A program made the position numbers and the translations under genes. 20,528 nucleotides of DNA from a virus: positions 1 through 20,528 of the IMG/VR virus record IMGVR_UViG_3300030406_006891. One strand, 5' to 3'. Below are positions 13,699 to 20,528 of this stretch, piece by piece. Position 1 is the stretch's first letter; every line of letters begins with the position of its first letter. Below the pieces are notes generated by a model. It ran no database searches. It was not told where the DNA came from and saw only the letters and a list, made by a program, of their open reading frames with translations.

Positions 13699-16074
13699 TT
13701 AGCTTACTGTAATATCCTGAATTGCAGTAAACGACTCAGCATGTCGCACCATCACATCGACATCGTAGAAAAACGAAAGTCGTGTGGCTCCAGTGGTTGA
13801 ATTGCTGTAAGGATCAACCAAAACATCCAAGGATCCCCATTCGCCAATAAAAAGTTCTGACCAGTTACCAAAGATCAAAGCATGGCAACTTCCAGAGGTA
13901 GAACCTTTGGTTAATGTTGAAGGAACATTGGTTGATGCCATCATTCTGTATCCCATCAAATCATTGGGATCGGTAAGAATGAATTGACCGAAATTCGATG
14001 CACGATCAATCGTCATCATTTCTGCACGCACACTAGGAGTCGTACACCATGCAAGATTCCCTGTTAATGCGTTAGCCGTATCCTGTGTTCCAAAAACATC
14101 AACTGTTTTGGCCCAAGTAATGGCTCCACCATCGGTGCCAATTGCAACATCCCCAATACCTGTGGTTTGCAGGATTCCAGTTGGCTCATTTGACCCACCA
14201 CCGTTTATGGCAACTGTGTCAACAGCCTGTGCCAATTGGTCGAGTACGTCATTTCTGACAACCTGCTCAACGGAAGGATCTGACTGTGCCATTAGTTTCC
14301 GAGAAACGTCGATGTAACTGGAAACTGATTTAGGAGACATTGAAATCTGCCTAAACGTGGGAGCGCCCTCAGTCGGAGCTGCGTTTTCGGCTACCCAGTA
14401 AACAGTGGTTTTAGCATTCAGTGCAGGAATCTGAACATCACCTTGCAAGCCAGTTAAAGATGAAGCTCCAAGTTCGCGTGTTACCATTCTTGCCCTGAGT
14501 GCATCCACAAATTGAGCGCCCAAATGGTCGGTTCCCACAAGGTTCCCACCTGCGGTAGCAGTTCCAACAGTCAGGTCACGTTTTTGAATCCTGATGTCGT
14601 TAGGAAGATAAAACCCACGATTTCCACCACGGTTTTCTTTTCCTGTTTTTTTGGCTACGGCCTGTGATGCTTCAAGCTCCAATCCCGCATTTGACCAATC
14701 ACCTGACAAAGAAGCCTCCACTGCTCTCAGCATGGAATAATTCCTAGCTTCTTTAGGAGTCATGTCGATATTGTCCGGCTTAATTTCGACCTGCTTTAAG
14801 GTCTTTAAAACTTCTTTGCTAAATTCTTCAACAGATCGGCCTTCATCAATGAATTGTCGTGCCATTTCCTGCTTATTTAATTCAGCGCCAATTGATTCAA
14901 TTTCACGAATGCGATTAACTTCTGTTTTTCGCACTTCATTCAGTGTTTGTTCCTGAACTTCCATTTTCGGTTTCCTTTCAATAATGGAATTTTTAACTGG
15001 TATTGTTTCAGCACTTCGTCCAACACCCACTGACTGATCGGCGGCGATACTAACCATGCTCACCTCGTAAGGTTCCCAATCAACAGCTCGAAAAAGTGCA
15101 TCATTTGAATCGTTATCTTTTTCCATTTTATGAATTCTGTATCCAACACTTACTTGATTTCTAATTCCGTCTTTAACATCCTGAAAAATCTCATCTGCCG
15201 TAGCCGATCTGCCAAATCGAACTATTGCTCTTCCGACTTTATCAGAATCAATTGTTGCCCGTTCAACTACACCAATAACAGGCTCTTGTTGGTGGTTAAT
15301 TAGTAATGGTGCTTTATTATTCAACCTGCCAAGGCGAACACTTTCACCACCATGACTTAAAACCTCCGTTCCAAAACTTCTTTGAACTGGTTCTTCTGAA
15401 GAAAATGCTAATTGAACTGTTCTGTTATCTTCATCTATTTTTTGACGATCAAGAAGAAATGTTCTGTATTTAATATCATCATTTAAAAATGATCTTTCTT
15501 CTTCTTCATCATTTTCTCTTTCTTCTTCATCTTCTTCATGCCCTTCTCTTTCTTCTTCATCTTCGTGGCCTTCTCTTTCATCATCTTCATCATAAGATTT
15601 TTCTTCTTCATCCTCATGGCCCATTCGTTCAACTTCTTCAGATTTGCCAAATTCAATTATGTAAGAATCATCTGTTTCAGTTACGTTTTTAATATGTCTT
15701 TCTTCAAGGTTCATTTCATCACCCCTTTCATCAATAGAATTTAATCTTCTAACTATTCGGTTGGCAAAAGACCTACCACTGTTGCCACCCCATAATAGCC
15801 AAGCAATTTTTCCTGCACCTGGATAATCTGGATGCTTTGGATTACTATTTTTTGGCACATCTAAATCGACTTCATGCCTATCAAAATAAGCCTTCATACG
15901 TTTAACCGTATCAAAACTTAAATTATCCCTTCTTCTTAACTGATTGGCCCTTGCTACACCAACCTGAGTTCCACCTCTGCCGTATTGTTTTCTCCACTTC
16001 AACCCTAATGTGGCTTCACGAGCCATACTAACAGTGGGTTTGGTGTTAATTTGTACGCCTTTATATCTCGGCAT
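13699..16074 (-). CDS. Fused head protein: conserved N-terminal domain, U35-type prohead protease, HK97-fold major capsid protein
   Basis: One 791-aa open frame combines several parts. Residues 1-115 form a conserved phage domain of unknown function (RGGTQVGVARA at 33-43, TVKRMKAYFDRHEVD at 56-70, GKIAWLLWGG at 88-97). Residues 152-194 are an acidic repeat region. Residues about 200-365 are a prohead protease: LLINHQQEP with likely catalytic H261, NQVSVGYRI with S309, and WEPYEVSMVSIAAD (333-346). Residues 371-485 are a helical scaffold-like delta segment, and 486-791 are the major capsid (RDLTVGTATAGGNLVGT, TVYWVAENAAPTEGAP). The protease should cut itself and the delta segment away during maturation. 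It overlaps the portal by 14 nt with AGAGGA upstream of ATG. Internal starts may yield shorter forms. Confidence 0.93.
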   Translation of the reverse strand: MPRYKGVQINTKPTVSMAREATLGLKWRKQYGRGGTQVGVARANQLRRRDNLSFDTVKRMKAYFDRHEVDLDVPKNSNPKHPDYPGAGKIAWLLWGGNSGRSFANRIVRRLNSIDERGDEMNLEERHIKNVTETDDSYIIEFGKSEEVERMGHEDEEEKSYDEDDEREGHEDEEEREGHEEDEEERENDEEEERSFLNDDIKYRTFLLDRQKIDEDNRTVQLAFSSEEPVQRSFGTEVLSHGGESVRLGRLNNKAPLLINHQQEPVIGVVERATIDSDKVGRAIVRFGRSATADEIFQDVKDGIRNQVSVGYRIHKMEKDNDSNDALFRAVDWEPYEVSMVSIAADQSVGVGRSAETIPVKNSIIERKPKMEVQEQTLNEVRKTEVNRIREIESIGAELNKQEMARQFIDEGRSVEEFSKEVLKTLKQVEIKPDNIDMTPKEARNYSMLRAVEASLSGDWSNAGLELEASQAVAKKTGKENRGGNRGFYLPNDIRIQKRDLTVGTATAGGNLVGTDHLGAQFVDALRARMVTRELGASSLTGLQGDVQIPALNAKTTVYWVAENAAPTEGAPTFRQISMSPKSVSSYIDVSRKLMAQSDPSVEQVVRNDVLDQLAQAVDTVAINGGGSNEPTGILQTTGIGDVAIGTDGGAITWAKTVDVFGTQDTANALTGNLAWCTTPSVRAEMMTIDRASNFGQFILTDPNDLMGYRMMASTNVPSTLTKGSTSGSCHALIFGNWSELFIGEWGSLDVLVDPYSNSTTGATRLSFFYDVDVMVRHAESFTAIQDITVS
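14965..14980 (-). promoter_or_regulatory. Internal ribosome binding site for a capsid-only product
   Basis: Inside the fused head ORF, AAAGGA lies 8 nt before an in-frame ATG (14962-14964, residue M371: MEVQEQTLNEV). This point is exactly the boundary between the protease and the delta/scaffold segment of the capsid. Initiation here would give a 421-aa delta-plus-capsid protein without protease. Seen: the site and its position. Inferred: use. Confidence 0.5.
15493..15621 (-). repeat. Acidic low-complexity repeat (E/D-rich linker)
   Basis: This encodes residues 152-194 of the fused head protein, where units such as EREGHEDEEE recur (GHEDEEE at 152-158, 169-175; GHEEDEEE near 178-185). The DNA is a run of near-repeated TTC/TTCT/CATC triplets (plus strand). 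It lies between the N-terminal domain and the protease, so it is probably a flexible linker; its length may vary between relatives through slippage. Confidence 0.8.
15715..15730 (-). promoter_or_regulatory. Internal ribosome binding site for a protease-capsid product
   Basis: AAAGGGGTGATGAA directly precedes the in-frame ATG at 15712-15714 (residue M121: MNLEERHIKN), with 7 nt between GGGG and ATG. GGTGAT also matches the extended anti-Shine-Dalgarno complement. It lies between the N-terminal domain and the acidic linker, so initiation here would give a 671-aa linker-protease-capsid product. The match is as good as that of most true starts in the window. Use is inferred. Confidence 0.55.
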
Positions 16075-17536
16075 CGTCTTCCTCTTGAACTGCTATTGTA
16101 ACGGCATCTTCTTTTTGTGGTAAACTGATTCCCAACTGTTCAGCTAGTTCATTTTCACGTTTAATTTTTTCAAATATTTCTTGCAAGTCTTTTCCTTTAC
16201 TTGATGCAATATCAGTTAATGACTCAACACCCATTTCATGTGCGACTTTATGAGCATTAATTTCCTTTAAAGGATCAACATATGACCAACCACGGGGAAC
16301 CCAAGAAACATTTTCAAACTTTTCAATTTTCTGCATCGGTAACTGTAATTCACCTGAAGCAATCGACATTCGTAGCCAATTATTAAAAACAGGTCGGCAG
16401 AAATTGTTAACCATGAAATTTTGCAGTGTTTGCCAAATAATTCTTTCTTCCATCACACCTGCTCTAATTGAACTAAAATTGACCGATTCTAAATCAGAAC
16501 TTAGTGCGTTATATGAAACACCCAAACCTGAAGAAATGCTTCTTAAGATCGATTTGACAAAAGTAGGGAAGGCATTAGTCGGATGATTGGGAGTAAATGG
16601 TTCAAATTTTACTCCGTCAGGTAATTGCTGAAAGGTTCCAGGCTGAAATTCAGTGATTATGTTGCCTGCTTCATCCCTGTCAACACCAGTGTAGCCCTGC
16701 GAATCCTGTGAGGTGAAAAAACCCATAGCACTTGAACCAATTCTAGAAGCAACTAACTCGCTTTCATGATACTGGTGTAGCATTTCCAAACCACGAAGTG
16801 CTGTATTCATCCAAGGAATACCACGACTTTGCCCTGGCCTTTCCATGATGTATAAATGGATTATTTCATCAGGTGATACTCTTTCAGTTGGTTTGGTAAA
16901 CGGATCCGTGACGTAGTTATTATTTGGCTGATATTGCAGTTGATGGTAGGCAACTGGCTCACCAAATCCATTTTGTTCAATCGACATTCGGATCACTGCA
17001 TTTTCATTAAGAAATTCATTTTTCTTAAGGTCGAACCAATCACCTTCCATGATAAATAAACTAAAGTTAAAAGGATTGTCAGGTGTTCTAACCATGCGTA
17101 TAAAAACCTCACCATCACGAGCCAAGGTTTCAATAACTAATCTTTGAATGTCCAACCAATTTAATCTGCGATCTGCTGATGCAAATCTTTTTTCTTCACC
17201 CCATTTTTTCCATGCTTTTTCTATGACTTGAATATCTACTGTGTCAAAAGATCCATCTTCACGTTTTGCTTTTGATTGTAAAATAATTCCATCAGAACCA
17301 ATCACGTTGGATTTGCACATGGCTAAAAACCGCCTTGCGTAAACATCGTCATTGCAAACCTGACGAACTCTGTTTCGCATGACCTGCAAATTGTTAATTA
17401 ATTCTTGATCCGCACTTAAATCGGTGCCTCGCCAACCATGAAATAAATTATCGTATTTCGCAGAAGCAAAATTTCTTTGAAAATACCTTTTTGGGGCAGT
17501 CGGTTTATCACGTTTAAAAAAATCTAAAATTTTCAT
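16061..17536 (-). CDS. Portal protein, lambda gpB-like family
   Basis: This 491-aa protein forms the dodecameric ring through which DNA enters and leaves the head. It belongs to the lambda-type portal family: MRNRVRQVCNDDVYARRFLA (53-72), then NVIGSDGI, DIQRLVIETLARDGEVFIRM (129-148), MERPGQSRGIPWMNTALRGL (231-250), GLGVSYNALSSDL (337-349) and FSSIRAGVMEER. Length is close to the family's usual size. The C-terminus is acidic. It overlaps the connector-like gene by 4 nt (ATGA) and the head ORF by 14 nt. Confidence 0.95.
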   Translation of the reverse strand: MKILDFFKRDKPTAPKRYFQRNFASAKYDNLFHGWRGTDLSADQELINNLQVMRNRVRQVCNDDVYARRFLAMCKSNVIGSDGIILQSKAKREDGSFDTVDIQVIEKAWKKWGEEKRFASADRRLNWLDIQRLVIETLARDGEVFIRMVRTPDNPFNFSLFIMEGDWFDLKKNEFLNENAVIRMSIEQNGFGEPVAYHQLQYQPNNNYVTDPFTKPTERVSPDEIIHLYIMERPGQSRGIPWMNTALRGLEMLHQYHESELVASRIGSSAMGFFTSQDSQGYTGVDRDEAGNIITEFQPGTFQQLPDGVKFEPFTPNHPTNAFPTFVKSILRSISSGLGVSYNALSSDLESVNFSSIRAGVMEERIIWQTLQNFMVNNFCRPVFNNWLRMSIASGELQLPMQKIEKFENVSWVPRGWSYVDPLKEINAHKVAHEMGVESLTDIASSKGKDLQEIFEKIKRENELAEQLGISLPQKEDAVTIAVQEEDDAEI

Positions 17537-18141
17537 GTAGGCAACCTAGTCAAAATGATTGAATCATTGCCACCGACTTCTTTATTTCTTAACTGTCTTT
17601 GTTCACGCAACCATCTTGCTCTGTAAACACCTTCAAACTGTAATAAATCCTCAATAGACATTCTTGAAAGTGATCTACCCGCAATGGAATAGCTCATTTG
17701 ATCCTGTGAAGCACGGCCTTCAATAATTGCGACCACTGCATCAAGAATTTTTTTATTTTGTGAACGTGGATCTGTGGTAGCAGAAGCAAGATTGGGAACG
17801 ACTTCCCATTGACCTGAATCGACGCGAATTCTAGCTGAATCAGAATCTCTAGTTATAAAAGCATCCCAATGATAAATGCCGACTGTGTAACTAGCTGATG
17901 CAGTAGAAGTTACTTCAACTAAATATTCATTGTTTGATTCAGTAGCCGTTAACGAAATGTTGGTGGACCCTGCGTTTTCTAGTCGGGCTTGGTACGTTAA
18001 CGTATAAAGAGAGGTAGAATAATCAGAATTTAGATCAGTCCTTTTCCATGCAGTATAGTCACCTGCAATGATGGGCCGACCAAATTCCTCAATGGTGGGT
18101 TCGTGTTCAGAATAATTGGACGAATCAAATAAATTAGCCAT
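17533..18141 (-). CDS. Two-domain head protein with gpW-like C-terminus
   Basis: This 202-aa protein sits between large terminase and portal, where lambda-like phages have gpW, a small head completion protein. The N-terminal part (about 20-118) is a beta domain with GDYTAWKR (27-34), TLTYQARL, YLVEVTSTASASYTVGIYHW and a WEVVPNLA end (112-119). The C-terminal part (125-182) is helical with NKKILDAVVAIIEGRASQDQ (129-148), SYSIAGRSLSRMSIEDLLQF (150-169) and YRARW, the usual gpW-like core. The fusion is known to me from other prophages in the same gene position, so it is probably normal for this lineage. It overlaps the terminase by 8 nt. Confidence 0.78.
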   Translation of the reverse strand: MANLFDSSNYSEHEPTIEEFGRPIIAGDYTAWKRTDLNSDYSTSLYTLTYQARLENAGSTNISLTATESNNEYLVEVTSTASASYTVGIYHWDAFITRDSDSARIRVDSGQWEVVPNLASATTDPRSQNKKILDAVVAIIEGRASQDQMSYSIAGRSLSRMSIEDLLQFEGVYRARWLREQRQLRNKEVGGNDSIILTRLPT

Positions 18142-19990
18142 ATCGTCGGTTCCTTACGGAACTGACCCAGCCTTTTTTAGTTTGTCTTCGATTTGTTTCT
18201 TTATTTTTGATTGGTGAATCTGATTCCGTTAATTTTTCAGTTAATACTTCCAAATTCGGATTTAATGCTACAAAACTAGCAAATGCGTAAACACGACAAT
18301 CCAATGCTTCATTCCTCCTTCTAGTTTTAACCCATTCTCTTTTGGGAAAGCCCTTCGAATATTTTGTAACCACTTTTTCGGCAGTTAGCATTAAAAAATA
18401 TTCCTTATCGTATGAGAATGGAAAGTGCATAAAACCACGGGCAGGTTCTCCAATTTTAAGTCGGGAATAAATCACTTCTTTTGCAGTGTCAGTACCGACT
18501 GAAAATAACAAAACATTGGATCTCGCAATTTTTGTTGGTTTACTTATAACAGGTTTACCAACAACTGATGAACCTTTGCAAGCAAAAATGCGTTTAAATT
18601 GCCTTTGAGAACAATATCGATAAACGGAGTCTGTATGATGTCCACCACTATCGATAAATGCACTTGCTATCGATAATTTTGCACCACTTGGATGATTAAA
18701 ACTAATATTGAAAAGATCATCTAATTTTGACCATACTTCTTCAGCGCCAGGATCACCGTAAATTTCATCATATATTAAACTGTAGGATTCTTCCCCATTA
18801 CACCATCCGACTACTTCAACAGCTAATCTATCATCTTGGGTATCTATACCTGCGGTTATTAAACAAACTTTTTCAGGCAATGGATCTGTTTTGTAATCTT
18901 CACGCCTTGCATATAGATATTCGTATTCCACACCTTCTCCTTGTTCTTCAAACACTTCACCCAAAACAGTATTTGTCCATGTTTTTAGCATGAACTTATC
19001 CTCTTTAGATTCCAAAAATTCACGAACGCATTCTTCCCATGATTTCCATCCTGCAGGCGAATATAAACAGTTAAGATGAAACCCTGCATTTTTGGGATTG
19101 TTGGTGGTATTGGTTGCTATCCATCGACCATTGGCAAGCATTTCTCCTTTATGGTGTTCAGCTATATGTTCACCACAAGATTCGCATTCGTATTTTGCTG
19201 TTTCAGGTAAATGATTTCCGTCTTCGTCCTTATCCCAAACAATGCCTGACCATTTTAAAAATTGTTCTGCTTTACAATAGGGGCAAGGCACAAAATATCG
19301 CCGTGCATCACTTTGATTGTACTCACGTTCGATTCGGCTAATGCCTTTGATAGTTGGTGTTGATATTTCAAGAATTTTTTTGCGACTAAATGTGGCAGTT
19401 CTTTTTATTGCCAGTGAAACAGGATCACCTTCTCCATCAGCATCAAGTGGATAAGCATCGACTTCATCAAGCATCAAATACCGACACGGCATTGATCTTA
19501 AGCCAACGGCAGAATTGGCACCTGTGGCAACAATAATTCCACCTTTAAATTCTTTTACTAATTGAGTGTTCCCTGAATCACGGGATTTTGGGTCCGAAAC
19601 TTTGTCTTTAAGAATCGGTGTTTCTGCTATCGTTGGGGCTAGTCTTTGAACAGACCATCTTTTCGCCAATTCCACTGTCGGTTGAACCACCATTGTCGGT
19701 GCAGGGGCTTGGCCTATAATGTAGCTTATCCAACAATTCCCTGCTTCCGTCCCTCCTAACTGTGATCCCTTCATAAAGACCACCTTCTCGACTGACGATT
19801 TCGGTGAAAGGCAGTCTAATATCTCCTTTAGGTATGGTGTTCTGCTTGTTCTCCATCTTCCAGGCTCCGATGATCCTTTGCTTGGTAATATTCTAAATTC
19901 ATCTGAAAATTCTGATACGGATAAGTCAGGATCAAGTTGCAATCCCTCCGCATACGACTCACGAAACAGTTTGTAAGGGTTGACTGCCAT
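18134..19990 (-). CDS. terL: Large terminase subunit (GpA family)
   Basis: This 618-aa ATP-driven motor packages DNA and cuts it into genome units. Counting from the codon before the ATG, Walker A-like KGSQLGGTE is near 75-83, Walker B LMLDEVD at 173-179, the coupling motif EISTPT at 209-214, a Cys4 zinc-finger-like pair (CPYC and CESC, residues 237-240 and 270-273), and nuclease acidic residues in AGIDTQDD (D384), FIDSGG (D448) and EALDCRVYA (D565). This is the layout of lambda gpA relatives. The chosen ATG overlaps the small subunit by 32 nt; a TTG immediately upstream is less likely. GpA-type enzymes usually cut at cos sites. Confidence 0.95.
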   Translation of the reverse strand: MAVNPYKLFRESYAEGLQLDPDLSVSEFSDEFRILPSKGSSEPGRWRTSRTPYLKEILDCLSPKSSVEKVVFMKGSQLGGTEAGNCWISYIIGQAPAPTMVVQPTVELAKRWSVQRLAPTIAETPILKDKVSDPKSRDSGNTQLVKEFKGGIIVATGANSAVGLRSMPCRYLMLDEVDAYPLDADGEGDPVSLAIKRTATFSRKKILEISTPTIKGISRIEREYNQSDARRYFVPCPYCKAEQFLKWSGIVWDKDEDGNHLPETAKYECESCGEHIAEHHKGEMLANGRWIATNTTNNPKNAGFHLNCLYSPAGWKSWEECVREFLESKEDKFMLKTWTNTVLGEVFEEQGEGVEYEYLYARREDYKTDPLPEKVCLITAGIDTQDDRLAVEVVGWCNGEESYSLIYDEIYGDPGAEEVWSKLDDLFNISFNHPSGAKLSIASAFIDSGGHHTDSVYRYCSQRQFKRIFACKGSSVVGKPVISKPTKIARSNVLLFSVGTDTAKEVIYSRLKIGEPARGFMHFPFSYDKEYFLMLTAEKVVTKYSKGFPKREWVKTRRRNEALDCRVYAFASFVALNPNLEVLTEKLTESDSPIKNKETNRRQTKKGWVSSVRNRRYG

Positions 19991-20462
19991 CAATTGCTCT
20001 TAAACAGGAAACGATTTCATCTTTAATTAGTTCATGAACCCGATGTTCATCAGTTTCATTTGCGATCACTGGTGATAACCGATTGGGAACTGAAAGCAGG
20101 GTATCACGCACCAACCTAGCTTGATTAAAAGCAGCGTCTTTTACGGCCTTTGCATCTATTAAGTTTCCTTCCAGTTGATCAACCTCTAATTTGGTTTTCT
20201 TGGCCCTTAAACCTTCGTGCATCGCTCGGATCCTTGTCAGGCTTGTAATGGATGTGTCAGGTGCTAATTCTTCAGCCAAATCAAAGTTCTTTTTCCTGTT
20301 TTGTAACCGTGGTGAGTTTTGCTCCCACTCAATATCGGCTTTTTCAGGATCTATTTTGCCGTTTATTGGTGTGATTTTTCCCTTGGCGATTGCCTTGGTG
20401 ATGTTGGCAGGCGAACATTTTCGGTGCCTAGCGTATTCAGAATAGGAAATTAATTTTGCCAT
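19959..20462 (-). CDS. terS: Small terminase subunit (Nu1-like)
   Basis: This 167-aa protein would recognise the packaging site on phage DNA and recruit the large subunit encoded just downstream (32-nt overlap). The first 30 residues look like a winged helix-turn-helix (ISYSEYARHRKCSPANITKA); the middle helix with KKTKLEVDQLEGNLIDAKAV (88-107) and LLSVPNRLSPVI (122-133) is the conserved oligomerisation region of lambda Nu1-like proteins. ATG is preceded by AAAGGT at 7 nt. It is the first complete gene of the window's late cluster. Confidence 0.86.
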   Translation of the reverse strand: MAKLISYSEYARHRKCSPANITKAIAKGKITPINGKIDPEKADIEWEQNSPRLQNRKKNFDLAEELAPDTSITSLTRIRAMHEGLRAKKTKLEVDQLEGNLIDAKAVKDAAFNQARLVRDTLLSVPNRLSPVIANETDEHRVHELIKDEIVSCLRAIDGSQPLQTVS

Positions 20463-20528
20463 CAGTTTACCTTTTAACCTAATTTTGGCCTATGTGATAA
20501 GCGAAACGTTGCGACCATGTGAAAAACC
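20463..20528. other. Short region upstream of the small terminase gene, gene not called
   Basis: The 66 bases before the terS start hold its ribosome binding site, but no complete gene or clear promoter is visible. An imperfect palindrome (cgaaacgttgcg at 20502-20513, core aacgtt) lies here. In lambda-like phages the cos site lies directly before the small terminase gene, so this is where a packaging site could be sought. The window ends too soon to decide. Confidence 0.3.

Noticed and set aside
15489-15744. Two plus-strand frames rich in Leu/Phe/His
   Set aside because: They are the complement of the acidic repeat in the fused head protein (GAA/GAT runs read as TTC/ATC), so they are artefacts of the repeat.
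19608-19856. 82-codon minus-strand frame inside the large terminase gene
   Set aside because: It is out of frame with the terminase, which has clear conserved motifs through this stretch.
20463-20528. Possible end of an upstream gene or a short leader peptide
   Set aside because: Several short frames end here, but with only 66 bases none can be identified or shown to be coding.
1-20528. CRISPR arrays, tRNAs, insertion sequences or reverse transcriptase-type diversity systems
   Set aside because: I looked for spaced direct repeats, tRNA-like folds, transposase motifs and template-repeat pairs near the fibre genes and saw none.

Overview
The window is the late (structural and lysis) half of an AT-rich tailed-phage or prophage genome. 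Every credible gene lies on the minus strand, so the gene order reads from right (about 20.5 kb) to left (about 0.2 kb). The genes are packed with 1, 4, 8, 11 or 14 nt overlaps or with very short gaps, as expected for one long late transcript with translational coupling. I see no integrase, repressor, replication gene, tRNA, CRISPR or insertion sequence. The head proteins (GpA-type terminase, lambda-type portal, U35-type protease joined to an HK97-fold capsid) and the conserved siphovirus tail block point to a lambda/HK97-like siphovirus of a Gram-negative, probably proteobacterial, host. The short tail-fibre proteins resemble, from memory, those common in uncultured marine phages. The host cannot be fixed from the sequence alone.

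Layout in transcription order. (1) Packaging and head, 20462-13699: small terminase, large terminase, a two-domain connector-like protein, the portal, and one very long ORF that fuses an unnamed conserved N-terminal domain, an acidic low-complexity linker, the prohead protease, the scaffold-like delta segment and the major capsid protein. Two internal ATG codons with good ribosome binding sites could release shorter products from this ORF. A strong hairpin follows it. (2) Head-tail joining and tail tube, 13634-11548: a small basic protein, a head-tail joining protein, a tail terminator-like protein, a minor tail protein, a 48-aa gene identified here by reading the gap, and the tail tube protein. 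(3) Tail assembly chaperone with a -1 frameshift (A AAA AAC) that makes the longer G-T type product, then the tape measure protein with a 28-residue repeat, 11525-8473. (4) Tail tip, 8476-5592: two tail-tip proteins with apparent beta-rich insertions.

(5) Receptor-binding and decoration region, 5592-1748: three very small virion proteins, then three successive cassettes each made of one short fibre and one small accessory protein (285+88, 243+83 and 202+108 aa). Two of the accessory proteins share an XkdW-like ending. (6) Lysis, 1751-202: a signal-peptide/membrane/coiled-coil protein, a two-TM holin-like protein, a small unknown protein and an M15-family peptidase endolysin. An intrinsic terminator near 54-99 closes the transcript, after an intergenic stretch rich in inverted repeats.

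Together the genes would package DNA (TerS/TerL), build and mature the capsid (portal, protease, capsid), join it to a non-contractile tail whose length is set by the tape measure, bind the host with several small fibres, and lyse the cell through holin and endolysin. The least ordinary parts are the multi-domain capsid ORF with nested starts, the tape-measure repeat and the triplicated fibre-accessory cassettes.
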